36,534 bases of DNA from an uncultured Methylococcaceae bacterium (GTDB lineage: Bacteria > Pseudomonadota > Gammaproteobacteria > Methylococcales > Methylomonadaceae): positions 1-36,534 of the forward strand of contig CAIYRS010000020.1 of the NCBI GenBank assembly GCA_903928685.1, read 5' to 3'. This document shows, in pieces, positions 1 to 7,864 of this stretch. How positions within the stretch are numbered: the first letter of the stretch is position 1; the number at the start of each line of letters is the position of its first letter. The position numbers and the translations under genes are program-made. Under the pieces are notes generated by a model. That model searched no databases. It was given only the letters and a program-made list of their open reading frames with translations, and was not told the origin of the DNA.

Positions 1-68
1 AAACGCCCACACACATTGTTTTGACCCAATCTTTTAAAGAGCTGGAGCTAACTAAGCTCCGGTTTAGC
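1..68 (-). ncRNA. rRNA operon antitermination leader (5' part, boxB-boxA-boxC); 16S gene outside window
   Basis: Read on the minus strand, the sequence after the P2 promoter holds in order a GGAGCT/AGCTCC hairpin with a 5-nt loop (positions 60-44, boxB-like), GCTCTTTAAAA (43-33, boxA-like) and TGTGTGGGCG (about 13-4, boxC-like). This is the order found in gammaproteobacterial rrn leaders, where NusB/NusE bind boxA RNA and prevent Rho termination. The 16S rRNA gene would begin beyond position 1. A 16S-23S spacer also carries a boxA, but the promoters directly upstream favour the leader. The signals are seen directly; the identity of the downstream gene is inferred. Confidence 0.85.
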
Positions 69-74
69 TGGACT

Positions 75-102
75 ATTATACAGACCAAATTCCCTTTGTC
101 AA
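75..102 (-). promoter_or_regulatory. rRNA operon promoter P2 (TTGACA-16-TATAAT)
   Basis: The minus strand shows a consensus -35 TTGACA (102-97), a 16-bp spacer and a consensus -10 TATAAT (80-75). Transcription should start near position 68, just before the boxB-boxA leader. A 16-bp spacer is typical of rRNA promoters. Confidence 0.85.
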
Positions 103-193
103 CAACTTTGCAATCCCGCAAAGCCCGCCAAAATCATACAATGGCGGCAATAGCCATCCCCGGACAAATCAGATTCACCCGGGAAAGCCGACC

Positions 194-221
194 ATTTTAG
201 CGGGTTTTGCGGGTGTGTCAA
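194..221 (-). promoter_or_regulatory. rRNA operon promoter P1 (TTGACA-16-TAAAAT)
   Basis: A second minus-strand promoter lies about 119 bp upstream of P2: -35 TTGACA (221-216), 16-bp spacer, -10 TAAAAT (199-194), then a GC-rich stretch GGTCGGC. A GC-rich discriminator after the -10 is the feature that makes rRNA promoters sensitive to ppGpp. The tandem arrangement resembles rrn P1/P2 of enterobacteria. Confidence 0.75.
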
Positions 222-322
222 CGGAAAAATTAAACTATATCAAAGTTTGTGCAGTTACAAAATATGCTGGCACTTTAAAGCAATTCAAAATCAACTATAT
301 AAGCATTTTCAGCCCATAGCTA

Positions 323-342
323 TTTAGAAAAATTTTTCTAAA
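323..342 (-). terminator. AT-rich 20-bp palindrome over the msbA stop codon
   Basis: A perfect palindrome with arms TTTAGAAAAA and TTTTTCTAAA covers 323-342 and contains the msbA stop codon (TAG, 340-338). It could form a weak hairpin ending the LPS operon before the rRNA promoters. Its low GC content makes it a poor intrinsic terminator, so the role is uncertain. Confidence 0.35.
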
Positions 343-2092
343 TATTTTGTTCGGCATGCTCGTTAAATTGCATGGCGTATAATTTTGCGTAGGCTCCGCC
401 TTTTGCTAATAAATCACTATGCGCCCCAGATTCGACTATCCGCCCATGCTCCAATACCAAAATCACATCCGCGCTTTCTATAGTAGAAAGGCGATGGGCA
501 ATAACTAAAGTAGTACGTTTGCCCATAATTTTCTGCAATGCCGCCTGGATATACCGCTCTGACTCCGTATCCAACGCCGAAGTCGCCTCATCTAAGATTA
601 ATATTGGCGCATCTTTCAACAATGCCCTTGCCAAGGCCAGCCGTTGCCGCTGCCCGCCAGATAGCTTTACGCCGTTTTCACCGATTTCGGTATCTAAGCC
701 ATGCTCCAACTTACTGACAAACTCCATCGCATAAGCATCTTTTGCCGCTTTTTCTATTGCCGCACGACTAGCCCCCGCCAATGCCCCATAGGCGATATTA
801 TTGGCGATACTGTCATTGAACAAAATAACCTGCTGATTAACCAAGGCGATTTGCCGCCGCAAGTTTGCCAACTGATATTCATTAATCTCCACACCATCCA
901 ACAAAATCTGCCCTTGATTGTGCGGATAAAAACGCGACACCAAATTCACCAAGGTGCTTTTACCGCCACCCGATGCGCCAACCAGCGCAATAGTCTGCCC
1001 TGGCTCGACTTTAAAATTAATATCGATCAAAGCCCGCTCGTGGGCTTTGCTATATTGGAAGCTTAAGTTTTTAAACTCCAGCGCCCCTTTGCAGCGATCA
1101 ACCTGATACATCCCCGTATCTTGCTCGCCTTCGATGTCCAACACCTCAAATAACGATTCCGCCGCCACAATACCGCGCTGAATGTCACTATTGGCATCAC
1201 TTAACTGCCGGAACGGACGCGGCAACAAAAATGCCGCCGTCAAATACCCCACAAACGAACCAACACTGGATTGCTCCATAAAAAATAGTGCCATATACAT
1301 AAGACACGCCAAAGCGACCGCAATAACCAGCTGCATCGATTGATTGTGCATCGCATTCGTCGTAGTCGCCTTCAAAGACTGGCGACGATGGTTCAAGCTG
1401 CTTTCGACAAAACGGCGTTTTTCATAATCTTCACCACCGTAACTGCGGACAATGCGATGCCCATTGACCAACTCCGAAGTGATATGCGTCATATCACCCA
1501 CGGAGTCTTGGATACGCCTACTCAACAACCGCAACCGCTTACTGACATAATTCACCAACAACGCAATAATTGGCGCCACTACCAAAAACACCATCGACAA
1601 CTGCCAATTGGTATAAACCAAATAGACAAACAAACCAGCCGCCGTCAAACCTTCCTGCACCACCTTACGTACCGCATCGGTAGCCGCTTGCGCGACCTGC
1701 CCGACATTATGGGTAATGCGGGAAATCATATGACCGCTGTTATTGTCATCAAAATGAGATGTCGGCAATTGCGTATATTTCTCAAAAATCTCACAACGCA
1801 AAGAATGGATAACATTCAGCGACACTTTCGCTAAAAAATAATTACCCAAATAACTGCCAATACCGCGTACCACCACCAAACCGCTAAAATACAGCGGCAA
1901 GTAATACATTTGCTCACGCGACTTGGTTTGCAAAGTATCAATAATTTGCTGGATTAACGTCGCAAATAACGGCTGGGTGCTGGAATAGATCAAGAAACCG
2001 ATGATACTGATAATAAAATATCGGCGATGCGGCTTAACATAGGTAAGTAAACGCCGATAAATTTCAGCATTGGTTTTAGTTGGTTTTTGCAT
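338..2092 (-). CDS. msbA: Lipid A export ABC transporter, permease/ATPase (MsbA)
   Basis: This 584-aa half-transporter has an N-terminal six-helix ABC exporter domain (about residues 20-310) and a C-terminal nucleotide-binding domain. Visible motifs are Walker A GASGGGKST (372-380), signature LSGGQ (477-481), Walker B LILDEA (498-503) and the H-loop His533. MsbA flips core-lipid A across the inner membrane and works as a homodimer. The length matches MsbA (about 580 aa). Its place as last gene after a run of LPS glycosyltransferases and an O-antigen ligase supports MsbA over a drug exporter. The ATG at 2092 begins MQKPTK. A 75-bp gap separates it from the upstream ligase gene, so it may be cotranscribed. 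Confidence 0.93.
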   Translation of the reverse strand: MQKPTKTNAEIYRRLLTYVKPHRRYFIISIIGFLIYSSTQPLFATLIQQIIDTLQTKSREQMYYLPLYFSGLVVVRGIGSYLGNYFLAKVSLNVIHSLRCEIFEKYTQLPTSHFDDNNSGHMISRITHNVGQVAQAATDAVRKVVQEGLTAAGLFVYLVYTNWQLSMVFLVVAPIIALLVNYVSKRLRLLSRRIQDSVGDMTHITSELVNGHRIVRSYGGEDYEKRRFVESSLNHRRQSLKATTTNAMHNQSMQLVIAVALACLMYMALFFMEQSSVGSFVGYLTAAFLLPRPFRQLSDANSDIQRGIVAAESLFEVLDIEGEQDTGMYQVDRCKGALEFKNLSFQYSKAHERALIDINFKVEPGQTIALVGASGGGKSTLVNLVSRFYPHNQGQILLDGVEINEYQLANLRRQIALVNQQVILFNDSIANNIAYGALAGASRAAIEKAAKDAYAMEFVSKLEHGLDTEIGENGVKLSGGQRQRLALARALLKDAPILILDEATSALDTESERYIQAALQKIMGKRTTLVIAHRLSTIESADVILVLEHGRIVESGAHSDLLAKGGAYAKLYAMQFNEHAEQNI

Positions 2093-2167
2093 GGATGTTA
2101 AAACTATAGAGCGGCGATAAAAATGATGGACACAGGTGACATTCCGCCGAGAACAGTACCTGTACTA

Positions 2168-3355
2168 TTAAACTTTTGACGAATCAGGCTGTTGCTTATT
2201 ACGGGCATAAATCAAAGCAATCATCAATGCAAACCAATGGCCTGAATGATCGAGGAAAGGGCTATTAAAAAAGCTATATATAAGTAAGCTTACCCATAAA
2301 CCTTGGGCGTAAAAACGCTCGGTTTTTTGCAAGCTAAGGGCCGATAGCGGCTGGCAAAACAAAAACCCCAGATACATCAACAAGCCCAACCAACCCCACT
2401 GCACAGCTATCATCAAAAACTCATTATGCGGATTTTTTGTGACCGCCTCAGCATCGGCATTAACGTGTTGATAAGCTTGGCTAAAACTGCCTGTACCATG
2501 CCCCCAAAAGGGCTGTTCCTGAATCAAATGCAAAGATTGCTGCCAAAACGTGTACCGCAACCCCATAGAGGAGTGGGTTTGTTCTGGATGCATTTGAAAA
2601 TACGCCTGGGTATTGGCTAAGCCTTCATAAATTCGCGTGGCTTTATCGGAAAACAACATAAACAGCCCGACAAAACCGATAATCAGCAGCAATGCCAGCA
2701 ACAATTGGCGGCGATGGAAACATTGCAAAGCAAACACAATCCCCAAGACCACCGCAATCAATTGCCCAGTACGGCCTTCCACGATAAAAAAGATGTTATA
2801 TACAGATAACAAAACCAACAACAGCCACCAAAAACGCTCCGGCTTGTTTTGCTCGCTATAGGCTTGATGGGCGCAATAAAACATAAAAAAGGCTATCAAC
2901 ATACTATGAGTGATGCGGCTTTTAAGGCACGGGTCGCCTTGGCGGTTTACATCCAACAAACCAATGTGCATGGCATAAGAAATCAACAAGGTTAGCACCG
3001 ACGCCAATACCAATGCCTGCCAAGTCCTACGCCGATAATGACTGTCATTAAAAAACGGCACTAAAACCACAATTAACAGAAATTCCCGATACTTTCCCAA
3101 CATCGACAAAGCATCCGCATAACTTGCCGTACCGTAAAACGAACCGATAATAATTAACAGATATAATCCGAACGCCCAGGCCGCACAGGGATTTTGCCGT
3201 AAACTCACCAGCAATTGGCGGTAAAAACCAAGAGCAAACCACAGCAATAGCACCGCCACCGACAATACGGTGGACAAACTGGTTGAAAAATAAAAACTGG
3301 CCATAAACGCCGCCAGTAAATAGGAGCCCCATGATCTCAACCTAGGTCGCATCAT
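2168..3355 (-). CDS. O-antigen ligase-like polytopic membrane protein (WaaL/Wzy_C family)
   Basis: This protein of about 395 aa is mostly hydrophobic, with around ten or more predicted membrane segments. Between the last helices it has a large polar loop carrying GHGTGSF and NPHNEF, the pattern of the Wzy_C domain, in which a conserved His takes part in glycan transfer to lipid A-core. A GRTGQ motif in the middle also fits. The family joins a polyprenyl-linked glycan to lipid A-core at the periplasmic face. A longer frame starts at TTG 3373, inside the upstream gene. I prefer ATG 3355, four bases after that gene's stop, with GAAAG just upstream. A polymerase (Wzy) role cannot be excluded by sequence alone, but the msbA and GT9 neighbours favour a ligase. 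Confidence 0.8.
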   Translation of the reverse strand: MMRPRLRSWGSYLLAAFMASFYFSTSLSTVLSVAVLLLWFALGFYRQLLVSLRQNPCAAWAFGLYLLIIIGSFYGTASYADALSMLGKYREFLLIVVLVPFFNDSHYRRRTWQALVLASVLTLLISYAMHIGLLDVNRQGDPCLKSRITHSMLIAFFMFYCAHQAYSEQNKPERFWWLLLVLLSVYNIFFIVEGRTGQLIAVVLGIVFALQCFHRRQLLLALLLIIGFVGLFMLFSDKATRIYEGLANTQAYFQMHPEQTHSSMGLRYTFWQQSLHLIQEQPFWGHGTGSFSQAYQHVNADAEAVTKNPHNEFLMIAVQWGWLGLLMYLGFLFCQPLSALSLQKTERFYAQGLWVSLLIYSFFNSPFLDHSGHWFALMIALIYARNKQQPDSSKV

Positions 3356-3359
3356 CACA

Positions 3360-4379
3360 CTATCTTTCGGCAAACCAAGAAATTATTGCCTGCTGCACCC
3401 GCTCTGGGCTGATCGTCTGCACACATGGACAAGCCTTGCCATGCTTATCGCCTAAGCAAGCGATGTCGCTGTGCAATAAAGTCACCGATCGCCCAACTGG
3501 CGCCCAACGCCGATAAACCGCTGGATTGGATTGATAAAATCCGGCAACAGGGATACCCAAAGCCGCCGCCAAATGCAATGGGCCAGTACTGCCTGCAATT
3601 AAGCCATCTGAAGCCATCATTAAAGTGACTAACTCATCTAAAGTTAATTGCCCGACAGTATCAACACAATCAACATTCGCGTTGTTGTTTGCCAATAACG
3701 GTGCAAGATAAGCGCGATCTGCCGCTGTCCCGGTAATAATCCATTGATACTTATCGGAATCAAAGGAAGCCATTAGTGTTTGATACGCCGCCAACGGCCA
3801 TTGGTGGGATTTCGACGTAATCAAAGAAGGATGAAGGATGATACGCCGCTTGTGCATAGCCAAACCCAATCGCTGGATAAGTGAGGCTGGGTCTTGTGAC
3901 GCAAATTGATAGCTGGTGGATATTTGCTCAAGCGAGGCTTCGCCCAAGCCAAAAGGCCGTAGATATTGCATATCCAACAAACGCTTATTTAATTGCGAAT
4001 ACTCGCGGGAAATGGCAACACAGTGTGTGCATAGCCACCAATTATATAGGCGAAATAAAGAGCCAATCCGCACCGCAATTCCTGCGGCTTTGGCGGCTTT
4101 AGCCAAACGTTTTGAGGTGTTGACTTGAATAAAGACATCCACTTGCAAACTGGCAAGCAAAGCAACCAAGTCATCAAAATCTTCCGGCTCAGTATGTACG
4201 CTATCCACAGCCAAACAACGCCCGACAACAGCGGCGGTGCGCGCTTGGGTGAGAAACATCACCGTACAATCAGGGCTTTGTTGTTTTAAACGGGCAGCAA
4301 GCGGCAAGGTGATAACGACATCACCCAAATGGGTGGTTTTGGCAATCAAAATCCGTTGGTGGTTTAGCTTTATGGTCAT
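3360..4379 (-). CDS. Glycosyltransferase family 9 (ADP-heptose:LPS heptosyltransferase-like)
   Basis: This 339-aa protein has the two marks of GT9 enzymes: an N-terminal LIAKTTHLGDVVITLP segment (about 11-26), forming the acceptor-side start of a GT-B fold, and the donor-binding GSTGPLHLAAALG motif (about 263-275). The family adds heptose from ADP-heptose to the LPS inner core on the cytoplasmic face. A Cys-rich C-terminal stretch (C308, C317, C319) is visible; similar clusters occur in some GT9 proteins. It lies between a GT4 gene (23-bp gap) and the ligase gene, as expected in a core operon. Which heptose it transfers (WaaC, WaaF or WaaQ type) cannot be decided here. Confidence 0.85.
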   Translation of the reverse strand: MTIKLNHQRILIAKTTHLGDVVITLPLAARLKQQSPDCTVMFLTQARTAAVVGRCLAVDSVHTEPEDFDDLVALLASLQVDVFIQVNTSKRLAKAAKAAGIAVRIGSLFRLYNWWLCTHCVAISREYSQLNKRLLDMQYLRPFGLGEASLEQISTSYQFASQDPASLIQRLGLAMHKRRIILHPSLITSKSHQWPLAAYQTLMASFDSDKYQWIITGTAADRAYLAPLLANNNANVDCVDTVGQLTLDELVTLMMASDGLIAGSTGPLHLAAALGIPVAGFYQSNPAVYRRWAPVGRSVTLLHSDIACLGDKHGKACPCVQTISPERVQQAIISWFAER

Positions 4380-4402
4380 CAGATTATCCGCAAACTAGGC
4401 AT

Positions 4403-5566
4403 TTATAAATCACCGACAAATCCGGCGATGCGCCGCGCCCGCATAGGCCATTGCAATTCCCTCGCCCGCTGGTAAGTCGCCGAACTACAGTTGGCATAAG
4501 CTTCAGGGTCGTCTAATAGTTTTTGGATATTGGCAGCGAAGGCTTCGACATCATCAGGACGGCAATACACGCCTGATTCTCTTAATAAATCACGGACACT
4601 AGGCAGTTCACTGGCGGCTATCGGCAAGCCATGCGCCATAAAATCCAGCACTTTTACCGGACAAGTAAGGTAACGGTTGTAATAAGTGTCTTGCAATGGC
4701 ACCAAACCAATGCTGACCTGATCTTGGAGAATATCATGCAAGGCTTTTGGCTCGATAAAAGCGGTGAAGCACAAGGTATCCGCCAGTTGTTCTTGCAATG
4801 CCCGCTGTTGTAAAGCGGCAACCTCATCCGGATAGCCGCCGAAAATGTGTAATTGGATATTTGCCGCTTGTAAGTGCTTTGCCAATTGAAAAAACAATTC
4901 CCGGCCTTTGTAATCGTACAGATGCCCGATATAGGCAACGCGCCGTAATAATCGCCGTTGCTCAACATCGGGGTGCGGGGGAAAATCCAAACAACCCAAT
5001 GGCAAAGCAATGGTCGGTAATTGCGGTAACCAATGTTGATACAAAGCCCGTTGGTGTTCCGTCAAGCAAATTAAGCCATCGGCGGCAGGCAATTGATAAC
5101 GCTCCACCCAGCGGGTGCGCCAACGCGACAACGACCAAGGGCGGCTATCTAAATGTTTGAGGTTAATAAAAAAACTATGGGATTCAAACACCACTTTAAG
5201 ACGCGGACAGGCTTTTTTTAACTTCATTAACATGGCAAATGCGCCGTATTCACGGGTAGCCGCAATAATGTCGTCGCCTTGCGCGTGGTATTCCTTAATC
5301 TGCGCGACGGCAGCTTGATAGGCATCACGGCGCAAACGGTGGGTTTCAGGAATGCAATGCACCGCAAACGCGGGATGGGCAGGCAAGCCGTAATAACTCA
5401 GTAAATCTTCGGCGGTGTTGGCAGGATTGTAATCCTGTTCGGCACGGACAAAAAAATCGGTGTTAATGCCATTTTCTGCAAAAGCCCTTGCGTTTAATAA
5501 CCCCATATAAGTCATGGGGCCGGGTTTAAGCCAATGTTGTTTGCTGATCCAAATAGCGCGTAGCAT
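4403..5566 (-). CDS. GT4-family glycosyltransferase
   Basis: This protein of about 387 aa has the GT-B layout: an N-terminal segment beginning MLRAIWISKQHW, with GPMTYMGLLNARAFAENG, and a C-terminal donor half. The C-terminal half has the features of a group-1 glycosyltransferase: RVAYIGHLYDYKGRELF opens the donor domain, and VKVLDFMAHGLPIAASELPSV carries the sugar-nucleotide contact. The usual EGFGxxxxE is replaced by a region ending in D and M, so the distal catalytic Glu is not obvious. A longer frame starts at 5623 inside the upstream gene. ATG 5566, five bases after that gene's stop, is the sensible start. The sugar transferred is unknown, and it probably acts in LPS core or capsule assembly. 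Confidence 0.8.
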   Translation of the reverse strand: MLRAIWISKQHWLKPGPMTYMGLLNARAFAENGINTDFFVRAEQDYNPANTAEDLLSYYGLPAHPAFAVHCIPETHRLRRDAYQAAVAQIKEYHAQGDDIIAATREYGAFAMLMKLKKACPRLKVVFESHSFFINLKHLDSRPWSLSRWRTRWVERYQLPAADGLICLTEHQRALYQHWLPQLPTIALPLGCLDFPPHPDVEQRRLLRRVAYIGHLYDYKGRELFFQLAKHLQAANIQLHIFGGYPDEVAALQQRALQEQLADTLCFTAFIEPKALHDILQDQVSIGLVPLQDTYYNRYLTCPVKVLDFMAHGLPIAASELPSVRDLLRESGVYCRPDDVEAFAANIQKLLDDPEAYANCSSATYQRARELQWPMRARRIAGFVGDL

Positions 5567-5571
5567 GTTGA

Positions 5572-6630
5572 TTATGAAAAATAATGATAGGTTTGTAGGT
5601 AGTGTTGGGCGGCTGTTTGCCAATTAAATCGGGCGGCTTGGGCTTGCATACGGGCGGCGTGGTTTGGGTCTTGCTGGGCTTTTGCCATGCCATCAGCAAA
5701 CACCTCGCGTAGATGTTCCGGTTCAAAATTTTGGAAATAATACGCGGCATCGCCGCCAATCTCTGGTAAACAGGTTTTTTCTGATAAAAATACCGGTTTA
5801 CCAAAATACATCGCCTCTACTGGCGGCAAACCAAAACCTTCTGCCAATGACGGGAACAAAAACGCCGCGCACTGGGAAAAATACCAATATTTGTCATTCT
5901 CGCTAAGGCCGCCAGTGAGCATTAACCGCTGCTCGACACCATGTTTACGGGCTTCATCGATAATTTTCTGGCGATAAGGCATATCATCACAAACACCGCC
6001 GATTACCAAGGTGTAATCATTGCCTTTCAGCAAACTAGGTAACACATGAAAGTTTTTCTTGGCGTTGACATAACCCAAAGCAAACAAAAACGCCCCTGGT
6101 GGTGGCGATTTTGGCGGCTCAAAGCGTTGTTGCGGGGGTAAATTGCAACCGTTGTAAATGGTTTTGATGGGTTTATCACCAATCCGTAGATGTTCTAGCA
6201 CGTCGGCTTTTACATAATCGGAAATGGTAACAATCATTTCGGCGCGGTCAATGCGCTGTTGCATGGCTTTTAAGGTGCTCTTAATTAGGCGTTTGTCATC
6301 AGGAAATTCATAAAGCACGTTAATATCGTGAATCGTCAAAACAATTTTGGCCTTTCTGCTGGTCGGCAAATAGCGGCTCTGTTGCGTGGTGCAATGCCAA
6401 ACATCGGGCGGGTTGCTCAGCGGAAAAAAATGTTTATGCCATTTTTTATGGAACAACACATTAGGATAATGATTGAAAGTAGGCCAAGCTTGCTTAGGCA
6501 AATACAGGCTGAGATGGTCTTGTTGCGGATCCGCTTGGGCAATTATTTCGGTAACCAGATTTTTACAAAAATAATAAAAACCGCTGTTGTGATTACGCAT
6601 TTTTTCGCAATCAATGATGATGTTTGCCAT
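5572..6630 (-). CDS. GT4-family glycosyltransferase, first gene of the LPS cluster
   Basis: This protein of about 352 aa begins MANIIIDCEKMRNHNSGFYYF; an upstream TTG frame to 6693 lacks family-like sequence. The C-terminal half shows GALFxALGYVNAKKNFHV-like sequence, where the donor domain opens, and EGFGLPPVEAM, the E-x7-E motif of retaining GT4 enzymes. The N-terminal half mentions no membrane helix, so it is cytosolic or peripheral. Such enzymes of the mannosyl- or glucosyltransferase type build LPS core or exopolysaccharide. It is followed after five bases by a second GT4 gene, and the two are probably translated from one message. Substrate specificity cannot be read from the sequence. 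Confidence 0.85.
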   Translation of the reverse strand: MANIIIDCEKMRNHNSGFYYFCKNLVTEIIAQADPQQDHLSLYLPKQAWPTFNHYPNVLFHKKWHKHFFPLSNPPDVWHCTTQQSRYLPTSRKAKIVLTIHDINVLYEFPDDKRLIKSTLKAMQQRIDRAEMIVTISDYVKADVLEHLRIGDKPIKTIYNGCNLPPQQRFEPPKSPPPGAFLFALGYVNAKKNFHVLPSLLKGNDYTLVIGGVCDDMPYRQKIIDEARKHGVEQRLMLTGGLSENDKYWYFSQCAAFLFPSLAEGFGLPPVEAMYFGKPVFLSEKTCLPEIGGDAAYYFQNFEPEHLREVFADGMAKAQQDPNHAARMQAQAARFNWQTAAQHYLQTYHYFS

Positions 6631-6713
6631 TATTTGCTGCTTTAAAAAGATAAGGACTATTACTTGTTTGCGGGTTGTTGTGCATTGGCACAAAGATCAT
6701 CGTGGCAAACGCC

Positions 6714-6741
6714 TTGCAGGTAAAGCGTTGCTGCGTATACT
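6714..6741 (+). promoter_or_regulatory. Sigma70-like promoter TTGCAG-16-TATACT
   Basis: A -35 TTGCAG (6714-6719) and a -10 TATACT (6736-6741) are separated by 16 bp and point toward the genes at 6779 and 7042. A start near 6748 would give a short leader to the 6779 frame. The match is good but unproven. Confidence 0.5.
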
Positions 6742-6778
6742 ATCCACGAACCGCCAATGACTATTAGCAAACAACTTT

Positions 6779-7045
6779 ATGCTAAAAACCGAAGTATCTT
6801 ACCATAGCGGCAATAGTCACCGCCCACATCATCAAATGGACTGGCAATGCGGTTTTCCCGTACAGCGCGATCCGATCATCATAGGCAGAACCGCTATTAA
6901 GCCAATGACTGTTTTAATCGGTGATGTTATCGCTGGCTTCGGCAACGTTCAGTCTAATTCTACTAAACGAACGTATTCCCACGACGGCAGTCCCATCAAC
7001 AACCTTTGCACATCATTGTTTAACAAACCGGATAATTTGATATGA
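6779..7045 (+). CDS. Possible small hypothetical protein, coupled to the next gene
   Basis: An 88-codon frame starts 38 bp after a promoter-like site and ends with a TGA that overlaps the ATG of the next gene (ATGA at 7042-7045), the layout of translationally coupled genes. Codon choice (many GGC, ATC, AAC, GGT) looks like the surrounding genes. The product has a short hydrophobic run MTVLIGDVIAGFG in the middle and is rich in His, Asn and Ser. No family is recognised, and no clear Shine-Dalgarno precedes the ATG. It could equally be a chance frame in the leader of the secreted-protein gene. Confidence 0.35.
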   Translation: MLKTEVSYHSGNSHRPHHQMDWQCGFPVQRDPIIIGRTAIKPMTVLIGDVIAGFGNVQSNSTKRTYSHDGSPINNLCTSLFNKPDNLI

Positions 7046-7428
7046 AACCTTACTCTTTGTATTGGTTGCTTAGCTTGGCAATTTCATGGCTTTGTTTAGT
7101 TGAACCCAGCCTAGCCGCACAGAAAACCGCAACCAAACCCGTAAAAGAAAAATCCGCAGCCGTTACCCCTCAAAGCGAAGAACAAACCAAGCCTCTCGAT
7201 CTATCCGTCCCCTTCAAAGAAACCAATGGTTCAGAACCGAATACGACAGTATCAAAACTGGATAAAAACAAACAACCACAAGAAAGCGGCCTATTTGCCA
7301 AGGATAGCAACAAAAAACCGGAATCGGCTTTGCAATTAAACGGCGGTTGGTTGATGTCACCAGAACCGGAAGTGGAAAAAAGGAAGTCCGTTGATGGTGC
7401 GGGTATTGTCATCAACGTCAAACAATAG
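7042..7428 (+). CDS. Hypothetical secreted protein with signal peptide
   Basis: This 128-aa product has a clear Sec signal: basic start MKPYS, hydrophobic core LYWLLSLAISWLCLV, and a cleavage-like PSLAA at about residues 22-26. The mature part is short, hydrophilic and low in complexity, rich in Lys, Thr, Pro, Ser and Glu. Only the C-terminal 25 residues (GGWLMSPEPEVE...AGIVINVKQ) look structured. No domain is recognised; it may be a periplasmic or surface-exposed linker-like protein. It ends seven bases before the convergent ycgN-like gene, with no evident terminator between them. Confidence 0.7.
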   Translation: MKPYSLYWLLSLAISWLCLVEPSLAAQKTATKPVKEKSAAVTPQSEEQTKPLDLSVPFKETNGSEPNTTVSKLDKNKQPQESGLFAKDSNKKPESALQLNGGWLMSPEPEVEKRKSVDGAGIVINVKQ

Positions 7429-7435
7429 CGGGGAT

Positions 7436-7864
7436 TTATTTCAGCCAATAAATGATGTGGTCTTCCATGTCATCCACTTCGGCTTCTTTGATGGCATAAG
7501 CACTCACGGACATGCCCGCTTTACGCACACTGCCTTTGCTGCCAGAAATAAGCGGATGCCAGGTCGGTAAATCTTCACCATCACTTAATAAGCGGTAAGC
7601 GCAGGTTGCAGGCAACCAACGGTATTCAGAAAAATCATGTTGTTTTAAATCAAGACATTCCGGTACTCGCCGGGTGCGTTCGGTGTAGTCGGTACAACGG
7701 CAGGTTTTTAGGTCAATCAAATCACAGACCACACGGGTAAAGGCAATTTCCCCGGTATCTTCATCTTCCAATTTATGCAGGCAACATTGCCCGCAGTTAT
7801 CGCATAAAGATTCCCACTCTTCCGTAGTCATCTCCGCCAAGCTTTTAGTACGCCAGAAACTCAT
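7436..7864 (-). CDS. ycgN: YcgN/UPF0260-family cysteine-cluster protein
   Basis: This 142-aa protein carries the CxxCxxCC motif CDNCGQCC (C21, C24, C27, C28), with further Cys at 47, 55, 57, 70 and 88. It belongs to the YcgN/UPF0260 family, whose conserved cysteines suggest a bound metal ion or iron-sulfur cluster. Its biochemical function is not established. WLPATCAYRLL and the C-terminal HPLISG segment are also typical of the family, and the length matches E. coli YcgN (about 150 aa). The ATG overlaps the stop of the upstream MerR-type regulator by four bases (ATGA), so the two are translationally coupled and probably share the regulator's promoter. Confidence 0.88.
   Translation of the reverse strand: MSFWRTKSLAEMTTEEWESLCDNCGQCCLHKLEDEDTGEIAFTRVVCDLIDLKTCRCTDYTERTRRVPECLDLKQHDFSEYRWLPATCAYRLLSDGEDLPTWHPLISGSKGSVRKAGMSVSAYAIKEAEVDDMEDHIIYWLK

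Noticed and set aside
5567-5623. Longer N-terminus for the second GT4 protein
   Set aside because: It lies within the upstream gene, lacks family-like sequence, and ATG 5566 follows the upstream stop closely.
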